Positions 1-6,285 of a stretch of 9,969 bases of DNA are shown piece after piece. The position numbers and the translations under genes are program-made. The stretch covers positions 1 through 9,969 of the forward strand of contig JAAYKB010000024.1 in assembly GCA_012522615.1 (NCBI GenBank), read 5' to 3'. Each line of letters starts with the position of its first letter. The first letter of the stretch is position 1. Under the pieces are notes generated by a model, which was not told the DNA's origin, did not search any database, and worked only from the letters and a program-made list of their open reading frames with translations. Source of the stretch: Clostridiales bacterium. Its GTDB lineage: Bacteria > Bacillota > Clostridia > Oscillospirales > Acutalibacteraceae.

Positions 1-47
1 AAAAAGGCCAATTTCAAGATGTCATTTTATTGACCTGAAATTAGCCT
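1..47 (-). terminator. Intrinsic terminator downstream of the oadA operon
   Basis: Read on the minus strand, the arms at 36-47 and 5-16 form a 12-bp stem with one G-U pair, followed by a run of five T residues (plus-strand A at 1-5). Inside the loop, GTCA at 21-24 and TGAC at 31-34 can add a 4-bp inner stem. It faces the correct way to end the carboxyltransferase operon, although it lies about 340 nt beyond the oadA stop codon, so that transcript would have a long 3' untranslated region. The plus-strand side is also T-rich after position 48, so weak two-way action is possible. Confidence 0.75.
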
Positions 48-387
48 CTGTTTTATATTTTCTCAAAAATCCCCGCCGCACCCTCAATCTCTATCCACCC
101 GATAACCGGATGCCAGCCCCTGACGCCCGGTATTGTTAATAATTGCCAAATACGACCTCAAGATTTTATGCAAAAGGTAGAACATGGAAAAATTAATAAA
201 TTTTCTCAAAAAGGTTATTGACAATGAAACGAAGCTGTGTTATTATTACCCTGCAGGCGAAACAAAGGCAGGCAGACGCACAAAAAAACAAAACATATCC
301 CCTGCCGCCTGATCAAAAAAGGAGGTGAATTCCATCCGGGGGATAAAACATGAGTGAAAGCCCCCAGAAGAGACTTCCACTCGTATA
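48..387. other. Long gap after oadA; no convincing gene
   Basis: This 340-nt stretch between the oadA stop and its terminator holds no open frame that I recognise on either strand. It contains a weak 42-codon plus-strand frame (184-312), an imperfect hairpin whose arms are 266-275 and 302-310 (9 bp with one bulged A), a near-perfect Shine-Dalgarno string on the plus strand at 319-328 without a well-placed start codon, and a small G5/C5 hairpin (338-342 with 361-365). On the minus strand it would be the 3' untranslated region of the oadA transcript. Confidence 0.5.
184..312 (+). CDS. Possible 42-residue small protein, weakly supported
   Basis: An ATG at 184 is preceded at short spacing by AAAGGTAG, a mediocre ribosome binding site, and opens a 42-codon frame ending in TGA at 310-312. 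The translation begins MEKLINFLKKVIDNETK, with an amphipathic-looking helix, then a CYYYPAG stretch and a basic segment (GRRTKK). I recognise no family. It runs convergently towards oadA. I see no convincing promoter in front of it, and its 3' part overlaps an imperfect hairpin. It could be chance; conservation of the reading frame in relatives would decide. Confidence 0.2.
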   Translation: MEKLINFLKKVIDNETKLCYYYPAGETKAGRRTKKQNISPAA

Positions 388-1788
388 TCAGACAGGATGA
401 ACCATGTTATCCGTATTCAGATGCTTGCCGTCGATTCCGTATTTCTTGTTGCGCCTGTTTTCAAAAAACTTGACCGCAACCTGCCCGAACTGGGCATAGG
501 TGAGAATGTCCTCCTCCTGTTCATACCACTCGCTGACCTCTGCCCTCATCTTATCAAGCTCGGGTTCAATCAAATCCGCGGGACGGCATGTGATAGGCTG
601 CTCGTCTCCGATAATCTTCTTTGCAAACTCCGGATCAATCGGCGCGGGGGTGCGTCCGTACTCGCCGCGCACAAGAGCCTTGAACTCCTTGGTAACCATC
701 TTGTATCTCTCGCCCCCGATGATATTGAAAACAGCCTGTGTGCCGACAATCTGGGATGTCGGGGTAACGAGCGGCGGATAACCGGCGTCCTTGCGAACAC
801 GCGGCACCTCCTCCAGCACCTCGACCAGCTTATCCTCCTTGCCCGCCTGTTTAAGCTGGCTTACAAGGTTGGACAGCATGCCGCCCGGAACCTGATATAT
901 CAGGGCGTTTGTGTCAACCTCAAGCATCTTCGGATTGAGCTGACCGCTTTCAAGATACTTGCGGCGCAGGGTATTAAAGTATTTTGTGGCTTCATTCAGC
1001 TTGCCGAGATCAAGTCCGGTATCATACTCCGAACCCGCCAGAGCCGCCACCATAGCCTCTGTTGCCGGATGGGACGTGCCCATTCCGAAGGGCGACAGCG
1101 CGGTATCTATAATATCGGCGCCCGCCTCAATCCCCTTTATCATCACCATGTCGGCAATACCGGCCGTAAAGTGAGAATGAAGCTGAACGGGAATCTTAAC
1201 GCTTTCTTTCAACGCCTTGACAAGCTTGTATGTCTCATAAGGCACAAGCAGTCCGGCCATATCCTTAAGACAGATGGAATCCGCGCCGGTATTCTCAAGC
1301 TCCTTCGCATACTTTACGAAATAGTCTATATTGTGTATCGGGCTTGTGGTATATGAAACTGCGACCTGAACATGAGCGCCCGCCTCCTTGCGCGCAGCCT
1401 TGATTGAGGTCTCGAGATTGCGTATATCGTTGAGGGCGTCAAAAATCCTGATGATGTCGATGCCGTTCGCCACCGACTTCTGGACAAAATACTCGACAAT
1501 ATCGTCGGCATAATGGCGGTAACCCAGCATATTCTGACCGCGGAACAGCATCTGCAGCTTGGTTTTGGGCATCTTCTTCCGGAAAACACGCAGACGCTCC
1601 CACGGGTCTTCATCCAAAAAGCGCAGGCAGGAATCAAAGGTAGCCCCTCCCCAGCACTCAAGAGAATGGTATCCTATATCGTCGAGAATTTCGAGCGCGG
1701 GCAGCATTTCCTCGGTCGTCATGCGGGTGGCGATAAGCGACTGGTGGGCGTCCCGCAATATGGTCTCGGTAATACCTACTCTGGCCAA
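388..1788 (-). CDS. oadA: OadA/5S-type pyruvate/oxaloacetate carboxyltransferase subunit
   Basis: This 466-residue cytoplasmic protein belongs to the DRE-TIM metallolyase family that moves CO2 between oxaloacetate/pyruvate and carboxybiotin (OadA, PycB, transcarboxylase 5S). The TIM-barrel domain opens with TETILRDAHQS; D13, K175 (in CLKDMAGL, the lysine expected to be carbamylated) and H204/H206 (in LHSHF) match the family metal ligands. The GMGTSHPATEAMVAAL stretch is also typical, and residues from about 300 onward fit the conserved carboxylase domain. Unlike many OadA proteins of about 590 residues, it ends before any biotin domain, which is encoded separately by the gene just upstream (29-nt gap). 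The start is TTG: AAAGGA at 1798-1803 sits 9 nt ahead, and the N-terminus then aligns with the family. OadA and PycB cannot be told apart by sequence alone; the neighbours favour a transcarboxylase 5S role (inference). Confidence 0.93.
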   Translation of the reverse strand: MARVGITETILRDAHQSLIATRMTTEEMLPALEILDDIGYHSLECWGGATFDSCLRFLDEDPWERLRVFRKKMPKTKLQMLFRGQNMLGYRHYADDIVEYFVQKSVANGIDIIRIFDALNDIRNLETSIKAARKEAGAHVQVAVSYTTSPIHNIDYFVKYAKELENTGADSICLKDMAGLLVPYETYKLVKALKESVKIPVQLHSHFTAGIADMVMIKGIEAGADIIDTALSPFGMGTSHPATEAMVAALAGSEYDTGLDLGKLNEATKYFNTLRRKYLESGQLNPKMLEVDTNALIYQVPGGMLSNLVSQLKQAGKEDKLVEVLEEVPRVRKDAGYPPLVTPTSQIVGTQAVFNIIGGERYKMVTKEFKALVRGEYGRTPAPIDPEFAKKIIGDEQPITCRPADLIEPELDKMRAEVSEWYEQEEDILTYAQFGQVAVKFFENRRNKKYGIDGKHLNTDNMVHPV

Positions 1789-1817
1789 TTATATCAATCC
1801 TTTCTGTCGGCAGGCGA

Positions 1818-2231
1818 TTATTGAAGGGATACCAAAAGCTTTCCGGAATCCACGCTGTCACCCTTATTCACATGAACGCCCGCCACAACCGCGTCGCGCG
1901 GGGACATAATCTCGTTCTCCATCTTCATGGCCTCGAGAATCAAAAGCACCTGACCCTTTTCAACCCTGTCCCCCGCCTTAACGAGTACATTGACAATATT
2001 GCCCGGCATGGGCGCGCTCAAAAGCTCTGTCCCCTCGGCGGGAGCAGCCGCAGGAGCGGGAGCAGGCGCAGCTTCGGCAGCCGGAGCCGCAGCGGGAGCA
2101 GGAGCAGGAGCGGGAGCCGCAGGAGCCGCAGGTGCAGGGGCAGGAGCGGCAGCCGGAGCGGCGGAACCCCCTACCTCCTCGACCATAACATCGTAAGCAT
2201 GACCGTTTACGGTAATATTAAATCTCTTCAT
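1818..2231 (-). CDS. Biotin carboxyl carrier protein (1.3S/MmdC-like)
   Basis: This 137-residue protein carries biotin between carboxyltransferase active sites. It has three parts: a short N-terminal segment (residues 1-22), a flexible linker made almost only of Ala and Pro (about 24-66), and a biotinyl domain (about 67-137). That domain contains SAPMPGNI and the signature LEAMKMENEI, with K103 as the expected biotinylation site. Length and layout fit the 1.3S subunit of transcarboxylase and the gamma/delta biotin subunits of sodium-pumping decarboxylases. AAAGGA at 2242-2247 lies 10 nt before the ATG. The gene sits between the two carboxyltransferase genes with gaps of 29 nt on each side, so it very probably serves both. 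Modification would need a BirA-type ligase from elsewhere in the genome. Confidence 0.95.
   Translation of the reverse strand: MKRFNITVNGHAYDVMVEEVGGSAAPAAAPAPAPAAPAAPAPAPAPAAAPAAEAAPAPAPAAAPAEGTELLSAPMPGNIVNVLVKAGDRVEKGQVLLILEAMKMENEIMSPRDAVVAGVHVNKGDSVDSGKLLVSLQ
2034..2162. repeat. GC-rich Ala/Pro-coding simple repeat in the biotin carrier linker
   Basis: About 43 codons of near-uniform GCN and CCN make a low-complexity, GC-rich tract built from variants of GCAGGAGC(G/C)GG on the plus strand. It encodes the mobile linker between the N-terminal segment and the biotinyl domain. Such tracts can change length by replication slippage, so copy number may vary between strains. Confidence 0.8.
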
Positions 2232-2260
2232 TTCGTTTCAATCCTTTCGGCAGATTCGGT

Positions 2261-3568
2261 TTAAAGAACAATATTGGAATGCTTCTTGGGCAGGCGCGAC
2301 ACCCGTTTCCCCGAAAGCATATCGAGCAAGGCAATCAAACGCCCTTTTGTCTCGGCGGGCGGAATAACATCAGAAACCGTTCCGTCGGCGGCGGCCATAA
2401 TCGCGTCGCCGTTCTCCCGGGCATACTCCTCGGCCAGCCTTTTGCGGTCCTCGGTCGGATCGCTCATTTTGGCAAGCCGGTCCTTCCAGAAAATATGGAT
2501 TGCCGTCTGCGGAGCGAGCGGCAGAATAACGGCGGTCGGCCATGCCAGCACAATATCAGCGCCCGAGGCTTTTCCCGCAACCGATATATACGCCGAACCG
2601 TATGCCCTGCCGGTAATAACGGTTATCTTCGCCGTGGTCGCCTCGGCATAGGCATGGGAAAGCTTTGCCGCCCCTTTAAGGCTTGCAAACCCCTCGAAGT
2701 CAACAAAGGTAACAACCGGGAGCGAAAAGCCGTCGCACAACCGCACAAAACGGGCAACGCGTGAAGCCTCGTCATCGCTCAGCTTCTCTTGGGCTATCGC
2801 CACCATGCCGCAGACATTGCCCCCTATACGCGCAAGCACGGTCTGGTTCGCACCGCTTCCGAGCGCAACCGCGGTTTCACCGTCCGCCACAGCGGCAATC
2901 ACATCTGAAATGCTTTCGCACGGCGGCATTGCGGACGAATCAAAATCATATGCCACGGCGGACGAAAGGTTGTTTGACGGCAGCATTGTTATCAGTTGAC
3001 GGGCCTTGTCAATCGCATCGTCCGCGTCCTGAGCCGCAATATCTGCCTTGGCATTCTCGTCGCCCGGATTGAGATAGTAATCGCAACCCTCGGCCGCTAT
3101 AACAATATCGGCATTCGCCGCAACCACAGAGGACGAACCCACGCAAGCGCCCACAATAACGGCTATCTGGGGCACAACGCCGGATATATTATTCGAAGCA
3201 AGAAGAATCTCGGCTATGGCGTCCATAGCGTCAACCCCCTCGCCGAGCTTCGCCCCGTCGCTGTCATACACCCCTACGACAGGAGCCCCGTTCTGCGCCG
3301 CAAGCTCAAAAACCTTGCATATTTTAGCCGCCTGTGACCTTCCGATCGCGCCGCAGCAAACTTCACGGTCCTGTGCAAAGGCATAAACCGGATTCCCCTC
3401 GACGGTACCATATCCCGCAACCGCCTCGGCCGGCTTGTCCCCGTCCTTTACCAGCCTGTCTATCTCCACAAAGGTTGACTCGTCAAACAGCCGGATAAGT
3501 CTGGCGCGTGCCTGCGAGCCCTCCAACAAAGAAGCGGCGTCAGATAACTTTTGCAGCCGATCTTGCAT
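2261..3568 (-). CDS. Divergent acyl-CoA carboxyltransferase (12S/MmdA/PccB-like)
   Basis: This 435-residue protein has the two-crotonase-domain layout of the carboxyltransferases that pass CO2 between biotin and an acyl-CoA (MmdA, PccB, transcarboxylase 12S). Family stretches include GYGTVEGNPVYAFAQD (about 53-67), GVVPQIAVIVG (130-140), MLPSNNL (195-201), FVRLCDGFSLPVVTFVD (274-290), AYAEATTAKITVI (306-318), AWPTA (342-346) and the C-terminal PKKHSNIVL. It is about 75 residues shorter than the usual roughly 510. The losses appear to lie at the N-terminus, after residue 165, and around residue 295, where the usual PGxxQExxG loop is missing. The first oxyanion loop reads GACVGSS instead of GPCAGGA, and the second GRAYGSAY instead of RKAYGGAY. 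AGGAGG lies 9 nt before the ATG. It is first in a three-gene operon with its own promoter. The family is clear; the acyl-CoA substrate, and whether it is fully active, are not. Confidence 0.88.
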   Translation of the reverse strand: MQDRLQKLSDAASLLEGSQARARLIRLFDESTFVEIDRLVKDGDKPAEAVAGYGTVEGNPVYAFAQDREVCCGAIGRSQAAKICKVFELAAQNGAPVVGVYDSDGAKLGEGVDAMDAIAEILLASNNISGVVPQIAVIVGACVGSSSVVAANADIVIAAEGCDYYLNPGDENAKADIAAQDADDAIDKARQLITMLPSNNLSSAVAYDFDSSAMPPCESISDVIAAVADGETAVALGSGANQTVLARIGGNVCGMVAIAQEKLSDDEASRVARFVRLCDGFSLPVVTFVDFEGFASLKGAAKLSHAYAEATTAKITVITGRAYGSAYISVAGKASGADIVLAWPTAVILPLAPQTAIHIFWKDRLAKMSDPTEDRKRLAEEYARENGDAIMAAADGTVSDVIPPAETKGRLIALLDMLSGKRVSRLPKKHSNIVL

Positions 3569-3680
3569 ATTAGTTTTCCTCCTATCGAATGGTCATGCTG
3601 CGCGGTAAACGTCACCTCAGCCATGAAAAGCATATATCACGTCATGCCTGCAAAATGCAGCGCAAAAATAAAACGCAAAT
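3569..3680 (-). promoter_or_regulatory. 5' leader of the transcarboxylase-like operon
   Basis: The expected transcription start (near 3681) leaves about 112 nt of untranslated leader. It contains a perfect small hairpin, CTGCA-TTT-TGCAG on the minus strand (3648-3660), and two ACGTCA copies on the plus strand (3609-3614 and 3639-3644) exactly 30 bp apart. AGGAGG lies just before the start codon. I recognise no known riboswitch and no biotin-repressor palindrome. Confidence 0.4.
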
Positions 3681-3687
3681 CAGAACC

Positions 3688-3716
3688 ATTATATAATATA
3701 ATCGGATGAATAACAA
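3688..3716 (-). promoter_or_regulatory. Sigma-A-like promoter for the transcarboxylase-like operon
   Basis: On the minus strand, TTGTTA (plus-strand 3711-3716) and a perfect TATAAT (3688-3693) are separated by 17 nt. Surrounding DNA is AT-rich. It lies between the terminator of the upstream operon (3750-3820) and the first carboxyltransferase gene, so this operon is probably transcribed on its own. Confidence 0.75.
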
Positions 3717-3749
3717 TATTTCATAATCAAGAAATATTGATAAGAATAT

Positions 3750-3820
3750 AAAAAAGGCGGATATTACCTATATTCTGAACTATTTTCAAGAAACAATCCA
3801 AAATATATTAATACCCGCCT
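3750..3820 (-). terminator. Intrinsic terminator after the scpA-to-rluB gene run
   Basis: On the minus strand AGGCGG(G)TATTA from 3820 pairs with TAATATCCGCCT ending at 3755: 12 bp with one G-U pair, then a small internal loop and six more A/T pairs. Six T residues follow (plus-strand A at 3750-3755). It starts 6 nt past the stop of the GNAT-like gene and cleanly separates the two operons. Confidence 0.88.
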
Positions 3821-3826
3821 GTAATA

Positions 3827-4183
3827 TCAGTTTTTGCAGTCCTTATTAAACAACCGCTCAATATCAATCCTTATTTCAACCGGCCGGCTTTCACCATCCC
3901 GTGTCAATCCGGTTTTTCCGAATAAATCAAAAAGAGAGCCCTTGCGGCAAACAGCGGTTTTGACCCCCTCCCGGGATACCGCGTTCAGGGCGGCGCGAAT
4001 CAAGCCGTCCGCAATCGACCCATCATCCATTGTGACATCGTCGATAAAAACCTCATCCTTTTCTGTCCGGTATAAAATCCGGCCGATAAGCTCCCCTCCA
4101 TCATATGCCGCAAGACATAATTCATCGGGATTCAGGCCCAGCCTTTTCCGTAAAGCCTCATCTGCGGGGACGATTGACACCAT
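3827..4183 (-). CDS. Small GNAT-like protein of unknown function
   Basis: The 118-residue product begins MVSIVPADEALRKRLG. I do not recognise a named family, but the order of elements looks like part of a GNAT acetyltransferase fold: LAAYDGGELIGRILYR (strands, about 24-39), VFIDDVTM (strand), IADGLIRAALNAVSREG (helix, about 57-73), VKTAVCRKG (strand), then FDLFGKTGL (helix). The usual acetyl-CoA loop (Q/R-x-x-G-x-G/A) is not apparent and the N-terminal helices are short, so catalysis is doubtful. The frame stays open upstream to 4276, but GGAGG 9 nt before the ATG at 4183 marks this start; the extra upstream residues would only be rluB read in another frame. It overlaps the rluB end by 26 nt, which suggests translational coupling, and is last in the operon. 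Confidence 0.72.
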   Translation of the reverse strand: MVSIVPADEALRKRLGLNPDELCLAAYDGGELIGRILYRTEKDEVFIDDVTMDDGSIADGLIRAALNAVSREGVKTAVCRKGSLFDLFGKTGLTRDGESRPVEIRIDIERLFNKDCKN

Positions 4184-4976
4184 GTCTTCGTTCCTCCCCC
4201 TTGGCCGCCGCCCGATTGGGTTCAACCTCCGGCATTGAAGCCCTGTTAAGCAAAGACTGCACCTCTCGCGGCTCAAGCTCCCTCCATTTTCCCGACGGAA
4301 GCATTCCGAGCTTGAGATTCCCGATAGCCACCCGCCTTAAACGTGCAACCTCGATTTTCATGCTTTCAAACATGCGCCTTATCTGCCTGTTGCGCCCCTC
4401 ATACAAGACAATCTCGGCGACGACCCGTTCCGACCTTGAACCGTCAGGCTTTTCCCCGGAAATAATCACAATATCGGCGGGCGCGGTCTTGCTCTTCTCC
4501 CCCTCTAAAAGCATGCCCTCGCGAAACATCAAAAGCTGTTCGTCGGTTGGCGACGGTTTGAGGGTAACACGGTAAACCTTCGGGATATGCCTTGCGGGAT
4601 GGATGATTGAGTTGGCAAACTCCCCGTCATTCGTCAGGATAAGCAGCCCCTCGGAATCGCGGTCAAGCCTGCCGACGGGAAACACCCTGTCCCCCACATC
4701 CTCGATAAGCTCGGCAACACACCTGCGCCCCATCTCGTCATTCAATGTCGTGACATAGCCGCGCGGTTTGTTAAGCATGATATATCTCTTGCTGTCCGGC
4801 AGCCCTATTCTCTTGCCGTCGACAGTTATAATATCCCTCTTTATATTGGCCTTATCACCCAGTCCGGCAGGACGTCCGTTCACCCTGACCCTGCCCTGTA
4901 TGATCATCTCTTCGGCCTTCCGGCGGGACGCTATCCCGCATTCCGAAAGCAGTTTTTGAAGTCTCGTTTCACTCAT
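4158..4976 (-). CDS. rluB: 23S rRNA pseudouridine synthase RluB/RsuA family
   Basis: This 272-residue enzyme converts a uridine to pseudouridine in rRNA (position 2605 of 23S rRNA for E. coli RluB). An S4 RNA-binding domain opens it (TRLQKLLSECGIASRRKAEE, about residues 4-23, through about 50). The catalytic domain carries YIMLNKPRGYVTT (65-77) and VGRLDRDSEGLLILTNDG (101-118), in which D105 is the expected nucleophile, followed by KVYRVTL and GRNRQIRRMFE. The last 25 or so residues form a basic, low-complexity tail (AAAKGEERRH and following) of a kind often seen in this family. The ATG has GAAAGGA about 12 nt upstream, rather distant. It follows the carboxypeptidase gene by 43 nt, as in other Firmicutes. 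RluB rather than RsuA or RluE is inferred from similarity and neighbours. Confidence 0.94.
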   Translation of the reverse strand: MSETRLQKLLSECGIASRRKAEEMIIQGRVRVNGRPAGLGDKANIKRDIITVDGKRIGLPDSKRYIMLNKPRGYVTTLNDEMGRRCVAELIEDVGDRVFPVGRLDRDSEGLLILTNDGEFANSIIHPARHIPKVYRVTLKPSPTDEQLLMFREGMLLEGEKSKTAPADIVIISGEKPDGSRSERVVAEIVLYEGRNRQIRRMFESMKIEVARLRRVAIGNLKLGMLPSGKWRELEPREVQSLLNRASMPEVEPNRAAAKGEERRHGVNRPRR

Positions 4977-5019
4977 TCGGGTTTTTCATCCTTTCCGATC
5001 TGCCGACCGGTTCAACATA

Positions 5020-6159
5020 CTATAAACGAATCCATTCTTTTGACAGCTCGACAAAGCCCTTGAAAAATCTCTCCCAAAATCCCGCCACAGGTCTTGCGGC
5101 CACGCTGCCCGATGCGGTAACGACAAGTTTACACAGCTCCCTGTCCCCGGCATAATACCTTGCATAACCTATCAAATCACCTGCGGATACAGGGGCCAGC
5201 ACGAATTTGGGCAATTGCAGCTCAATACGGATTGAATCCTTTTCCTCTTTCAATACCGTGCATACCGGAGGAGACTCCATAGCCAGTCCACCCCTTGCCG
5301 AAGTCCCGCCCGACACCGCCATATCGCCTAATTTTCGCTCAGGCAGGGAAACCGCCTCCACCCGGGAAAAGCCGTACTCATACATCTCGATATGGTCGTT
5401 CCAGTCGTCCCCCGCTTTCAGTGTAACGGCAACAAGCTTTACGCCGTCTTTCTCGGCGGCCGAAACCAGACATCTGCCCGACTTTTTCGTAAATCCCGTT
5501 TTCATGCCGATTGCGTAAGGATAAAGCTTCAGCAGCCTGTTGTGGTTTGTCACCCTCACCCTGCGCGGCGGATTGCCGAAGGATATATATGCGGATTCCA
5601 AAGCGCATATCTTTGAAACGGTTTCATTATTGAGCGCCTCGGCCGCAAGCAGCGCCATATCATATGCGGAAGATGAGTGATTTCCCTTGTCAAGACCGGA
5701 CGGGGTTACAAATTCGGTGTTCTTCATCCCTATCTCGGCGGCGCGTTTATTCATCAGCTTGGCGAATTCGGGGATACTGCCGGATACGGCATAGGCGATA
5801 ACATTTGCCGCATCGTTTCCCGACTCCAGCAAAAGCCCCGTCACCAGATCAATCATGGTTATTTGGTCGCCGCCGCGCAGTCCAAGCGCCGACCCTTCCA
5901 CCCTTACCGCTTCGGGCGATACCGTCAAAACCTTATCCGAAGGACAGCGCTCAACCGCCAGCAGGGCCGTCATTATCTTTGTGGTGCTTGCCATCGGGCG
6001 CGGAGTATAAGCATCCTTTTCATAAAGCACCCTGCCCGATTCGGGTTCAAACAAAACGGCCGACACCGATGACAGCGAGCCGACAGCGTCCGCCTTAATC
6101 CCGACCGCAAAGGCCAAAAAACAGACCGACGCGAAAACAGTAAATCTTTTTTTAAACAA
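5020..6159 (-). CDS. D-alanyl-D-alanine carboxypeptidase (PBP5-like, DacB/DacF type)
   Basis: This serine penicillin-binding protein trims the terminal D-Ala from peptidoglycan peptides outside the membrane. It has a signal peptide (FKKRFTVFASVCFLAFAVG, cleavage probably after ADA). Counted from the longer GTG start at 6168, the three active-site motifs are STTK (S61-K64), SGN (116-118) and KTG (223-225). A PBP5-like C-terminal beta domain follows, and an amphipathic C-terminal helix (FWERFFKGFVELSKEW) likely holds it to the membrane. About 380 residues is normal for the family. I prefer the TTG at 6159 because AGGTGG (6165-6170) lies 5 nt ahead; the in-frame GTG at 6168 has only AGGGG 3 nt away. 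The two differ by three residues. The binding site is inside a repeat-derived hairpin. Its place between scpAB/ytfJ and rluB recalls the B. subtilis scpAB-dacB region and hints at a sporulation role (inference). Confidence 0.94.
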   Translation of the reverse strand: MFKKRFTVFASVCFLAFAVGIKADAVGSLSSVSAVLFEPESGRVLYEKDAYTPRPMASTTKIMTALLAVERCPSDKVLTVSPEAVRVEGSALGLRGGDQITMIDLVTGLLLESGNDAANVIAYAVSGSIPEFAKLMNKRAAEIGMKNTEFVTPSGLDKGNHSSSAYDMALLAAEALNNETVSKICALESAYISFGNPPRRVRVTNHNRLLKLYPYAIGMKTGFTKKSGRCLVSAAEKDGVKLVAVTLKAGDDWNDHIEMYEYGFSRVEAVSLPERKLGDMAVSGGTSARGGLAMESPPVCTVLKEEKDSIRIELQLPKFVLAPVSAGDLIGYARYYAGDRELCKLVVTASGSVAARPVAGFWERFFKGFVELSKEWIRL

Positions 6160-6160
6160 T

Positions 6161-6270
6161 ATAACCACCTGCCCCTAAAAAGGTATGCAGGTGAATATAA
6201 TATAATCACCTGCCCTTAAAAAATAAGGTATGCACCGACTTAAAAAATTGGTATGCAGGTGAATATATAG
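6161..6270. repeat. Degenerate direct and inverted repeats upstream of the carboxypeptidase gene
   Basis: GGTATGCA occurs at 6182-6189, 6227-6234 and 6250-6257, and CACCTGCCC(C/T)TAAAAA at 6166-6181 and 6207-6222. GCAGGTGAATATA follows the first and third GGTAT copies. CACCTGC at 6166-6172 pairs with GCAGGTG at 6187-6193, and CACCTGC at 6207-6213 can pair with 6255-6261. An inner perfect CCTTA/TAAGG palindrome sits at 6214-6228. On the minus-strand transcript the nearest hairpin includes the AGGTGG ahead of the carboxypeptidase gene. I find no other copy in the window. Confidence 0.8.
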
Positions 6271-6285
6271 AAATACGTCCTTTTA

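Noticed and set aside
266..310. Hairpin as the real oadA terminator
   Set aside because: The 9-bp stem has a bulge, and on the minus strand it is followed by TTGTTTCG rather than a solid T run; the structure at 1-47 is much better.
397..1356. Long plus-strand open frame (319 codons) opposite oadA
   Set aside because: It lies wholly antisense to a clearly conserved gene, its translation resembles no family, and it has no convincing ribosome binding site.
1821..2264. Plus-strand frames rich in Gly/Ser/Arg or Gly/Ala opposite the biotin carrier
   Set aside because: They are the complement of the GC-rich Ala/Pro-coding linker, which keeps several frames open by composition alone.
3569..3680. 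Biotin repressor (BirA/BioR) operator or known riboswitch in the leader
   Set aside because: I found no long palindrome or recognisable aptamer core, only short motifs.
4184..4276. Longer N-terminus (31 extra residues) for the GNAT-like protein
   Set aside because: The extra part is rluB coding sequence read in another frame, and a good ribosome binding site precedes the ATG at 4183.
6161..6270. Possible CRISPR array or IS end
   Set aside because: Repeats are short, unevenly spaced (23 and 45 nt) and degenerate, without unique spacers, a transposase or target duplications.
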